Below, in pieces: positions 1-6,010 of a DNA stretch of 6,912 bases. The notes beneath the pieces are model-generated. The model was not told the origin of the DNA and did no database searches. It saw nothing but the letters and a program-made list of their open reading frames with translations. How positions within the stretch are numbered: position 1 is the first letter of the stretch; every line of letters begins with the position of its first letter. The stretch is from Pseudomonadota bacterium. Lineage in GTDB: Bacteria; Pseudomonadota; Gammaproteobacteria; Burkholderiales; Burkholderiaceae_B. The translations under genes were made by a program, and so were the position numbers. Location: the NCBI GenBank assembly GCA_023389535.1, contig JAEWEH010000112.1, positions 1 to 6,912 of the forward strand. Direction: 5' to 3'.

Positions 1-517
1 TGCCCAGGCGGTTGCATTCGCGCACGACCTGTATGCCGAAATGGGCGAGGCCGCGGTTTTCCGGCTCCAGGCAGCCATCGCCCAGGAAGTTCCGTTCCAT
101 ATAGGTCAGCTGGAACACCCGCAGACCAAGCTTATGCAGCAGGCGCAGGCGGCTGCGGTCCTGAGCGATGCAGCTAGGGCTTTGCAGGCCAAGAATCACG
201 CCGAATTTCCCTTCATCCTTGGCGCGGACGATATCGCCCGCAGTCTCGATATGCAGCGCTTGCGGCGTCATTTCGAAGTACAACAGGTTTTCGTACAGGG
301 CCTGCAGGGCTTCTTCCCAGGTCGGGGTATAGGACGGCTCCGAGGCGATAGTGGAATTCATCGCCGTCCATCCATATTCCATTAGCGTTTCTTCGTAAGT
401 GCCCTGAGAAACTTTCGGTGTTGGGCGGACAACCGAGCCCCCCAGGCCGTCGATAACGATGGACGCCCGAACGATTTCGCGCGCCTCGTCCATATACGCA
501 TTGTGCATTTGCGGCAT
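1..517 (-). CDS. Peptidase M19 (membrane/renal dipeptidase-like) family protein, 3' part outside window
   Basis: The first 172 residues of a metal-dependent-hydrolase-fold protein of the M19 family, whose members hydrolyse dipeptides and related amides. The start ATG (517-515) has a strong ribosome binding site, GGAGGAGA, 6 nt upstream, and the frame is open to the window edge. Family landmarks are the strand VIDGLGG (residues 21-27), GVILGLQSPS (96-105) and LTYMERNFLGDGCLEPENRG (137-156), the last followed by FGIQVVRECNRLG, which normally leads into the DLSH zinc-ligand segment, here beyond the edge. Oddities: the usual His-x-Asp metal pair after the first strand is Leu25-Gly-Gly27, and the bridging Glu of the third strand is Gln102. 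From memory, a divergent clade of bacterial M19 proteins shares these changes, so activity and substrate are uncertain. No signal peptide or membrane segment is visible, so it is probably cytoplasmic. It is divergent from the GntR gene and probably controlled by it. The family call is firm; dipeptidase activity is not. Confidence 0.85.
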   Translation of the reverse strand, partial: MPQMHNAYMDEAREIVRASIVIDGLGGSVVRPTPKVSQGTYEETLMEYGWTAMNSTIASEPSYTPTWEEALQALYENLLYFEMTPQALHIETAGDIVRAKDEGKFGVILGLQSPSCIAQDRSRLRLLHKLGLRVFQLTYMERNFLGDGCLEPENRGLAHFGIQVVRECNRLG

Positions 518-540
518 TGTTTGTCTCCTCCGTCCGACGC

Positions 541-569
541 AATATAAGTCTATTGTCGACAATCGTCAA
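541..569 (-). promoter_or_regulatory. Sigma-70 promoter of the M19 gene
   Basis: Read on the minus strand, a -35 box TTGACG (569-564) and a -10 box TATATT (546-541) are separated by exactly 17 bp. Each box matches the consensus at 5 of 6 positions. The start of transcription should fall near 533-536, which leaves a leader of roughly 17-20 nt that just holds the GGAGGAGA ribosome binding site. The spacer carries a perfect palindrome (552-563), so a repressor bound there would block RNA polymerase directly. The boxes are seen; promoter activity is inferred. Confidence 0.75.
552..563. promoter_or_regulatory. Perfect 12-bp palindrome, probable GntR operator
   Basis: ATTGTCGACAAT is a perfect dyad and fits the TNGT-N2-ACNA pattern common for GntR-family regulators of the FCD subfamily. 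It lies between the -35 and -10 boxes of the leftward M19 promoter and 159 bp before the start codon of the GntR gene. On the plus strand its right half and the adjoining bases form a tandem heptamer, CGACAAT (557-563) then CGTCAAT (564-570), which may be an additional half-site. I saw no second full copy in the window. Binding by the neighbouring regulator is an inference from position and motif type. Confidence 0.65.
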
Positions 570-591
570 TGAGCAAGATCGCCAATAACGT

Positions 592-597
592 TACAAT
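592..597 (+). promoter_or_regulatory. Possible -10 box for the GntR gene (weak)
   Basis: TACAAT matches the sigma-70 -10 consensus at 5 of 6 positions, but no good -35 box lies 16-18 bp upstream (the best is TGAGCA at 570-575, 3 of 6). If used, transcription would start near 604 and leave a leader of about 118 nt before the GntR start codon. It is the only plausible candidate I could find for the rightward gene. Confidence 0.25.
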
Positions 598-608
598 CCC
601 GCCTGATC

Positions 609-685
609 AGTCCCTGCACGTTGCGGGCACGAAGCGCGGGCAGGCGTGCGGGGCCGTATAGCGGGCTGACCGGCCAGCAGGGACT
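609..685 (+). repeat. Inverted repeat with 9-bp arms in the leader of the GntR gene
   Basis: AGTCCCTGC (609-617) and GCAGGGACT (677-685) are perfect reverse complements separated by 59 bases. The inner segment holds smaller pairings, for example GCACG with CGTGC. If the leader is transcribed this could close a multi-stem structure just upstream of the GntR start at 722. There is no U-tract, so it is not an intrinsic terminator. It may also be a chance match. Confidence 0.35.
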
Positions 686-721
686 CAGAACCAAGAACAA
701 TTTGCACGGAATGGACGCTTT

Positions 722-1435
722 ATGGCAAATAGACAACCGACAACTTCTACGCGCATAGGAGAAATGGCGCTGTCGTTGCCGAATATGGTGGCCGACGCCA
801 TATTGCAAGACATTCTTAGGGGGGAATTGGCGCCGGGGTCACGTTTGACAGAAACTTCCCTCGCTGAACAACATGCGGTCAGCCGTTCGACGGTACGGGA
901 AGCGCTGGCACAGCTGGAAAGGCAGCACTTCATCGAGCGCATTCCGCGCTATGGGGCAAGGGTGGCGCAGGTAGATCTGGGCGAGACCGAGGAGTTGTTC
1001 GAAATTCGGTCCTCGCTGCTGGCTCTGGCGGCCAAGCGTGCCTGCCGCTTTGCAGACGAGGACGGACTGGCGACACTGCATAACATGACGGAGAAGCTTG
1101 AATCATTGGCGGCGAACGACGCAACGCTGGCGACGGACTATTCCTACGGCGTGTATGAATTGCAGGCCTATCTCATTCAGGTCAGCGGCAGCCGGTGGTT
1201 GATGACCTTATACGAGCAGATCGCAGAACAGACCATCTGGCGAGCCATGGTCCGTTACCGGGGCATTGGCTTCGCCGATCCCGACCGCCGCCGTGGTTCC
1301 GCTTCCGATTGGCGCAATGTAACCGACGCTGTTGGGCGGCGGGATGCGCTGGCTGCAGAGGCCGCCACAAAGGCCTTGATGGATGCATCGTTAGCCTATA
1401 TACGCATGCAATTCAGCAAGAAAGAAAAGGAATAG
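722..1435 (+). CDS. GntR-family transcriptional regulator, FCD subfamily
   Basis: A 237-residue protein with the two-domain plan of FadR-C-type GntR regulators. Residues about 20-85 form the winged helix-turn-helix (GELAPGSRLTE, then AVSRSTVREALAQLE as recognition region, then the wing RYGARVAQ). Residues about 89-225 form the all-helical FCD effector domain, with LFEIRSSLLALAAKRA and VSGSRWL recognisable. FCD domains usually bind a metal through one Asp and three His. Here the expected His positions appear to be Gln138, Trp197 and Ser223, and there is no His after residue 110, so a classical metal site is absent. The ATG at 722 is the first possible start after an in-frame stop at 659-661. 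It lacks a clear ribosome binding site. ATG 764 has AGGAG only 2 nt away, so the true start is uncertain. Its likely targets are the divergent M19 promoter and perhaps its own gene and the downstream transporter operon. The C-terminus is basic (KKEKE). Confidence 0.88.
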   Translation: MANRQPTTSTRIGEMALSLPNMVADAILQDILRGELAPGSRLTETSLAEQHAVSRSTVREALAQLERQHFIERIPRYGARVAQVDLGETEELFEIRSSLLALAAKRACRFADEDGLATLHNMTEKLESLAANDATLATDYSYGVYELQAYLIQVSGSRWLMTLYEQIAEQTIWRAMVRYRGIGFADPDRRRGSASDWRNVTDAVGRRDALAAEAATKALMDASLAYIRMQFSKKEKE

Positions 1436-1733
1436 ATCCGCCCCGACCGAAGGCTGCCCACGCGTTCGCGGCGTCTTCCACAAAATGCCGGACGCTGCAG
1501 AAAACCGCCGCGTCCCTATCCTCGTTAACCCTTTGATTCCATTCCGACGTCTGATTCGGAACAGCTAATGTCCTTTCCGAGAAAGTACAGGCCTATGCCT
1601 TTTGCTACTCTCGATCCCGTTCGCTAATACAAGTAGAAACTGCAGCGAACGTCGCTCTTGACAATAAATACGACAAAAAGACCGCATTGCGGCTTATTCG
1701 GCGCTGTCGAAACATTCCAGGCTGACCTCTTTA

Positions 1734-1748
1734 TTCCATGACATGGAA
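1734..1748. promoter_or_regulatory. Perfect 15-bp palindrome upstream of the transporter operon
   Basis: TTCCATG-A-CATGGAA has two perfect 7-bp arms around a single base. With only one central base it cannot fold as a hairpin, so a protein-binding dyad is the better reading. It ends 74 bp before the GTG start of the binding-protein gene. It differs from the ATTGTCGACAAT dyad at 552-563, so if it is an operator it may serve another regulator. Confidence 0.4.
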
Positions 1749-1809
1749 GGGCGCAGCTTGGCCGCCAGCACCGTAAGCGCATGGTCCTTTGTCGCAAAAG
1801 AATGACTAC

Positions 1810-1815
1810 AAGGAG
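1810..1815 (+). promoter_or_regulatory. Ribosome binding site selecting a GTG start
   Basis: AAGGAG lies 7 nt upstream of GTG 1823. The in-frame ATG codons further upstream (1781 and 1802) have no Shine-Dalgarno sequence before them. This site therefore favours GTG 1823 as the start of the binding protein, which also gives a signal peptide of normal length. Confidence 0.7.
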
Positions 1816-1822
1816 ATTAGCG

Positions 1823-3196
1823 GTGAAAGATACAAGCTTCCAAAAGCAGGGCTCAGGCGTGCAGGCGCGCCGTGGCTTCCTTAAAACGGGCGCCGGCGTG
1901 GCGGGTGGCCTGTTGGCGTCAACGTATGGTTCTGTCGCCTTCGCGCAGAAAAAAGACTATCCCAAGCTGGGCAACTATCCTGACGGCGTGTCGGGGGATA
2001 CGGTGGTCGCCGGCCTGACCCTCGACCTTACTGGCCCCTATTCGGCCGAAGGGGCGGGGCAAAAGCGTGGCTTCGAGCTTGCCGCCGAGCTGATCAACAA
2101 TGGCGACCCGCGTGTGCTCAAGGTGTCGCCACTGACCAAGAAAGGCATACTGGGCAAGAAAATCGTGCTTGCCATCGGCGACGCCGAAACCAAACCCAAT
2201 AGTGCCGTGCAGGCGGCAACACGCTTCATTCGCCAAGACAAAGCCATGATGATCGCGGGCAGCGTCAGCAGTTCGGTCGCCATCGCGCTGCAAAATACAT
2301 GCGAACGTGCCAAGACGCTGTATTTCCCCATCATCAGCGGCTCCAGCGACACAACAGGCAAGGACTGCCGCCGCTATGGTTTTCGCTTGTGCCATCATGC
2401 CTACACCGCTTCCAAAGCGATTGCGCCAGTGCTGGCCGAGGCCTACGGCAAGAACATGAAGGCCATCTATCTGGTGCCCGACTATAACTATGGCCACTCC
2501 ATTCACGACCACATGCGTGAATTCACTGAAGCCCAGGGCTGGACCACGATCAACACACCCCAGATCCATCCACTGGGCGCCACGGACTACAGTGCCTATC
2601 TGTTGAATATCGCAAATAGCGGGGCCGATATCCTCATCAATCTGGACTACGGCGCCGACGCGGTCAACTCGGCCAAGCAGGCCCACCAGTTCGGCGTGCT
2701 CAAGAACATGAAGATGTGCGTGCCCTACATGCCCGCCTACATGCTGGAAGAAGTCGGTCCGGAAATCATGGAAGGCGTGCACGGCACCATGGTGTTCTGG
2801 TGGACCCAGGCCGAAAGGAACGAGATCGCCAAGGACTTCGTCGAGGCCTACGAGGCGAAATTCGGCGCCAAGCCACGGGATCCCGAACACAACGCCTACA
2901 TGACCATGCTGTTGTGGGCCGATGCTGTCGAACGCGCAGGTACCTTCTATCCCGCTGCCGTCATCGAGGCCTTTGAAGACAGCATCAATCACAAGCGGCC
3001 GTACACCATGGGCGGCGAAGTCTATTTCCGCGCGGAAGACCACGACGGGGCAGCCAACTTTGCCGTGGTGCGGGGCAAGAAGCCGTCGGAAATCAAGAAC
3101 AAGGACGACTTGGTCGATGTGGTCGCCGTTGCCGATGGCGTGGCAACGCTGCCTCCCGTGGGTTATGCCGGTTGCAAGATGGCGCCTGCCGCATAA
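1823..3196 (+). CDS. HAAT-family ABC transporter periplasmic substrate-binding protein, Tat-exported
   Basis: A 457-residue solute-binding protein of the Leu/Ile/Val-binding type (Peripla_BP_6-like), which delivers its ligand to the permease pair encoded downstream. Numbered from GTG 1823, residues 1-41 form a twin-arginine signal: ARRGFLK (Arg16-Arg17), a hydrophobic stretch rich in Gly and Ala, then the AFA-Q cleavage motif after Ala41. The mature protein opens with TVVAGLTLDLTGPYSAEGAGQ, the usual first strand and loop of the family. SVSSSVAIAL and FPIISGSSDTTG match the Ser/Thr-rich segments that hold the ligand carboxylate in amino-acid binders. The mature chain has five Cys (160, 172, 180, 299, 451), more than usual, so a disulfide is possible. 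It is longer than E. coli LivJ/LivK (about 345 mature residues). The start is GTG; the alternative ATG 1781 would add 14 residues. Ligand unknown: amino acid, amide, or carboxylate. The following permease starts 40 bp downstream, so it heads the operon. Confidence 0.9.
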   Translation: MKDTSFQKQGSGVQARRGFLKTGAGVAGGLLASTYGSVAFAQKKDYPKLGNYPDGVSGDTVVAGLTLDLTGPYSAEGAGQKRGFELAAELINNGDPRVLKVSPLTKKGILGKKIVLAIGDAETKPNSAVQAATRFIRQDKAMMIAGSVSSSVAIALQNTCERAKTLYFPIISGSSDTTGKDCRRYGFRLCHHAYTASKAIAPVLAEAYGKNMKAIYLVPDYNYGHSIHDHMREFTEAQGWTTINTPQIHPLGATDYSAYLLNIANSGADILINLDYGADAVNSAKQAHQFGVLKNMKMCVPYMPAYMLEEVGPEIMEGVHGTMVFWWTQAERNEIAKDFVEAYEAKFGAKPRDPEHNAYMTMLLWADAVERAGTFYPAAVIEAFEDSINHKRPYTMGGEVYFRAEDHDGAANFAVVRGKKPSEIKNKDDLVDVVAVADGVATLPPVGYAGCKMAPAA

Positions 3197-3236
3197 GCCG
3201 CCTTCGCTGATTCGATAACAAGAAAAGGGGACTAGC

Positions 3237-4112
3237 ATGCCTAGCCTGAGCCTATTCATGTCTCAAGTTTTCAATGGCCTAGCGCTGGGGGTGCTGCTTT
3301 CCCTCATAGCAGCCGGGCTGACCATCATCTATGGCACCCTGGGCGTGATCAATTTCGCGCACGGGGCGCTCTTTGTGGTGGGCGCCTATGCCGGCTTCTC
3401 GGTCTTTACTGCAACCGGTTCCTTCGTGCTCAGCATCGCTTGCGGTGCGCTTGCCGCAATGATCGTCGGCCTAGTGTTGGAAAGGGGCTTGATCAAGCGC
3501 TTCTACAACCGCCCCGTCGAAGATCAGATCCTGGTCACTTTCGGCATCAGTATTGTCATCGTCGAAATCATCCGCGCCATCTATGGCGGGGTGGGGCAGC
3601 GCGTTCCCGTCCCCTCCTGGGGGGCGGGCGTCGTCGACATGGGCTTTGTCGTCTACCCCCTATATCGCATCCAGATACTGGCCATAGCCGCCGGCGCGCT
3701 GGGCCTGTGCTGGCTGGCGCTGTATCGCACGCGGCTGGGACTGATCATACGGTCGGGTATCGAAGATGCGCTTATGACGCGCTTGCTGGGCATCAACATA
3801 CAGCGCGCCTTTCTGGTGGTCTTCGGTGTCGGTGCGGCAGCCGCCGGCTTTGCCGGCATGATCTACGCACCCATCGTATCCATTGTTCCGGACATGGGCT
3901 TCCGGGTGCTGATCCAATCGTTCGTTGTCGTGGTGCTGGGGGGCGTGGGGTCGTTCCCCGGTGCGATCCTGGGCGGTCTCATCGCAGGCCAGATCCTTAG
4001 CCTGACGTCGCTGTTCAATCCCGTCTATTCGGATGTCATGCTTTTCACGGCAATGGCGCTGATACTCATATTAAGGCCGCAGGGCTTGTTAGGTGTGGAG
4101 GGCAGGGCATGA
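3237..4112 (+). CDS. livH: LivH-type permease of a HAAT ABC transporter
   Basis: A 291-residue integral inner-membrane protein, the usual length for LivH. The N-terminal signature NGLALGVLLSLIAAGLTII (13-31) followed by GTLGVINFAHGALFVVGAYA (33-52) is characteristic. About eight hydrophobic segments follow. The cytoplasmic coupling region is seen as RSGIEDALMTRLLGINIQRAF (172-192 by count), and the late GGVGSFPGAILGGLIAG (235-251) is also conserved. It pairs with the LivM half of the next protein to form the channel. The ribosome binding site AAAAGGGG ends 6 nt before the ATG. Its stop overlaps the next start by ATGA (4109-4112), indicating translational coupling. The name is by family; the solute is not known. 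Confidence 0.93.
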   Translation: MPSLSLFMSQVFNGLALGVLLSLIAAGLTIIYGTLGVINFAHGALFVVGAYAGFSVFTATGSFVLSIACGALAAMIVGLVLERGLIKRFYNRPVEDQILVTFGISIVIVEIIRAIYGGVGQRVPVPSWGAGVVDMGFVVYPLYRIQILAIAAGALGLCWLALYRTRLGLIIRSGIEDALMTRLLGINIQRAFLVVFGVGAAAAGFAGMIYAPIVSIVPDMGFRVLIQSFVVVVLGGVGSFPGAILGGLIAGQILSLTSLFNPVYSDVMLFTAMALILILRPQGLLGVEGRA

Positions 4113-6010
4113 ATCAGAATGATAATTCCGTTGCCATCGAAGGCGGCGTCTCCAGCGACGCGGCAATCCCGCATCCGGCCACCGGCGCATTGCGGCGGCG
4201 CTATGGCGTCGAATTCATCACCGCGTTGGTGCTCTGCGTGGCGCCCTTTCTGGCGCCATTGGTGGGCGCCGGCCCCGACCTCCTGGGTCGGGTGCTGATC
4301 TGGGGCCTGTTCGGGCTGGGCTTCGACTTGCTGTTCGGCTATGCAGGGCTGCTGTCCTTCGGGCAGGCCGCCTTCTACGGCACGGGCAGTTTCGTGACAG
4401 CCTATTTGCTGACCACCGGCATCATCCCCAATATGCTGCTTGCGCTGCTGGTGTCCATCCTGGTGGCCTCGGCCTTGGGGCTGGTCATCGGCTACCTGAC
4501 CTTGCGCCGCAGCGGCATTTATTTCGCCATGAGCACGTTGGCGTTCGCCGAAATGATCTACTTCCTGGAATTCGGCCCCTTACGGGACTGGACAGGCGGT
4601 GAAAACGGCATTCCCGGCATCCCGGAACCTGCTATCGACCTAGGCTTCTTTCACATGGTGATCCAGCCAGGCTGGCCGATGTACACCTTCCTTGCTGTCA
4701 TGTTTTTCATTGGCTTTATCATTGCGCGGCGGATTTCCCTGTCGCCATTTGGCGTGATCCTGACGGCGATACGCGGCAATCCCAGGCGCGCCATGGCGGT
4801 AGGCCACAAGATCCAGCGCTACAAGCTGGCCGTTTTTGTCGTGGCCGCTGCCTACGGCGGGGTAGCCGGTGGCCTGCTCGGGCTGTTCCAGGGCTACATG
4901 CCGCCCGATGCGTTCAATCTGCATACGTCCGCCGAACTCGTCATCCAGACGGTCATGGGCGGGGCCGGCACCTTGTTCGGTCCCTTGCTGGGCGCCCTGA
5001 TCTGGCTATACCTGTTCGAAGTCCTGCAATTTGTCGATGCGGTCGGGCCATACTGGCGACTGATTCTGGGGGTTATCTTCGTCATCCTGGTGACGGTATT
5101 CCGCCGCGGCATTTGCGGCGAATACATCGCCTGGCGCGATCGCCGCATGGCGCGACGCATGGCCAGGGCGCTGGGCACGACATCCTCCGCAGCCGAACAC
5201 CGGCCTCGTGCCGCCAGCCTGGTAATGCGTCCGACGCCGCCAACGCCCCCTGGAACGCCTGTATTGCGTGCCGACAATATTGCCAAGCACTACGGCGGCT
5301 TGAAAGCCGTGAAGGGGGTGTCCATAGCCGTCGAAGAAGGGGAACTGCGCGGGTTGATTGGGCCGAATGGCGCCGGAAAATCCACTTTCTTCAAGATGCT
5401 GGCCGGTGAAATCGAACCGACATCGGGGCAGGTGTTCCTGCGCGGCAACAACGTCACCGCGGCAGGCGTCACGCAGATCTGCCAAATGGGCATGAGCAAA
5501 AGCTACCAGGTCAACGAATTGTTCGACACACTGACGGTCAGGCAGAACATCCTGATGTCCGTGCTGGCCCAGAAACGGGGCGACTTCCGCTTCGATGTGC
5601 TGGCCAGCCTGGGCGGCGTCAAGGGAAGCAACGATCAGGTCGAAGCGGCGATGGCCTTGGTCGAACTCTCTCATCGTGCCGACACGCCGGTGCATGAATT
5701 GTCCTACGGTGAAAAACGCCGCGTTGAAATCGGCCTGGCGCTGGCCACCGGCGCCAATGTGCTGTTGCTGGACGAGCCGCTCGCCGGCATGAGCCCCGAA
5801 GAGCGTGTCCAGGCCGTGGCACTGCTCAAAAGCATACGTCGCGGCCGCACTGTACTGATTGTCGAACACGATATGGACGCCATGTTCGAACTGGCCGACA
5901 AAATCACTGTCCTGTACGACGGCAATTTCCTGGCTGAAGGCACCCCTGCGGAAATTCAGTCCAACAAGGCGGTGCAGGAAGCCTACCTGGGAGGCGTGGA
6001 GGAATCATGA
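4109..6010 (+). CDS. Fused LivM-type permease and LivG-type ATPase of a HAAT ABC transporter
   Basis: A 633-residue protein joining two subunits that are separate in E. coli. Residues about 30-335 are a LivM permease: hydrophobic segments with LIWGLFGLGFDLLFGYAGLL and SFGQAAFYGTGSFVTAY (63-99), the TGGENGIPGIP loop (162-172), the coupling segment AIRGNPRRAMAVG (220-232) and VMGGAGTLFGPLLGA (282-296). A basic and then Pro/Ala-rich linker spans about 340-385. Residues about 386-633 are the ATPase: Walker A GPNGAGKST (418-426), Q-loop Gln467, signature LSYGE (531-535), Walker B VLLLDEP (551-557) and switch His587. All catalytic residues are present. The signature LSYGE instead of LSGGQ is a variation common in LivG proteins. 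The frame is continuous with no internal ribosome binding site, so the fusion appears real. Such LivM-LivG fusions occur in Burkholderiales and Rhizobiales. It overlaps the genes on both sides by ATGA. Confidence 0.93.
   Translation: MNQNDNSVAIEGGVSSDAAIPHPATGALRRRYGVEFITALVLCVAPFLAPLVGAGPDLLGRVLIWGLFGLGFDLLFGYAGLLSFGQAAFYGTGSFVTAYLLTTGIIPNMLLALLVSILVASALGLVIGYLTLRRSGIYFAMSTLAFAEMIYFLEFGPLRDWTGGENGIPGIPEPAIDLGFFHMVIQPGWPMYTFLAVMFFIGFIIARRISLSPFGVILTAIRGNPRRAMAVGHKIQRYKLAVFVVAAAYGGVAGGLLGLFQGYMPPDAFNLHTSAELVIQTVMGGAGTLFGPLLGALIWLYLFEVLQFVDAVGPYWRLILGVIFVILVTVFRRGICGEYIAWRDRRMARRMARALGTTSSAAEHRPRAASLVMRPTPPTPPGTPVLRADNIAKHYGGLKAVKGVSIAVEEGELRGLIGPNGAGKSTFFKMLAGEIEPTSGQVFLRGNNVTAAGVTQICQMGMSKSYQVNELFDTLTVRQNILMSVLAQKRGDFRFDVLASLGGVKGSNDQVEAAMALVELSHRADTPVHELSYGEKRRVEIGLALATGANVLLLDEPLAGMSPEERVQAVALLKSIRRGRTVLIVEHDMDAMFELADKITVLYDGNFLAEGTPAEIQSNKAVQEAYLGGVEES

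Larger units (their letters stand above)
1436..1822. other. Non-coding region between the GntR gene and the transporter operon
   Basis: These 387 bp carry no convincing gene. A TTGACA hexamer (1658-1663) would make a perfect -35 box, but no -10 box lies at 15-18 bp (the 17-bp position reads ACCGCA). It is preceded by the dyad AGCGA-ACG-TCGCT (1644-1656). Other small dyads are TTCCGA/TCGGAA (1542-1561), CTTTC-CGA-GAAAG (1573-1585), CCGCA-T-TGCGG (1682-1692) and a 15-bp palindrome (1734-1748). GGACGC/GCGTCC (1490-1515) could form a hairpin after the GntR gene but has no T-tract. The transporter promoter is probably here, perhaps activator-dependent; I cannot place it. Confidence 0.5.

Noticed and set aside
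1490..1515. GGACGC/GCGTCC hairpin after the GntR gene as a terminator
   Set aside because: Only 6 bp of stem with a 14-base loop, and no T-tract follows.
1195..1536. Plus-strand open frame overlapping the end of the GntR gene
   Set aside because: It is mostly within the regulator in another frame; its composition is Arg/Pro/Cys-rich, typical of an out-of-frame reading, and it has no ribosome binding site.
1568..1627. 19-codon open frame with GGAA upstream, a possible leader peptide
   Set aside because: It ends about 195 bp before the binding-protein gene, with no run of one amino acid and no attenuator hairpin after it; a chance ORF is more likely.
1744..1761. Sigma-54-like TGG...GC pattern before the transporter
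   Set aside because: The distance between the GG and GC elements is off by one and the conserved flanking bases are missing.
1919..3259. Long antisense open frame (446 codons) opposite the binding-protein gene
   Set aside because: It lies wholly opposite a well-recognised gene, its translation is low-complexity in Gly/His/Val/Asp with no family motif, and G+C-rich codon bias commonly opens this frame.
5006..5869. Antisense open frame of 287 codons opposite the ATPase domain of the fused gene
   Set aside because: It mirrors a conserved ABC ATPase with intact motifs, has no recognisable domain and no ribosome binding site, and is a codon-bias shadow.
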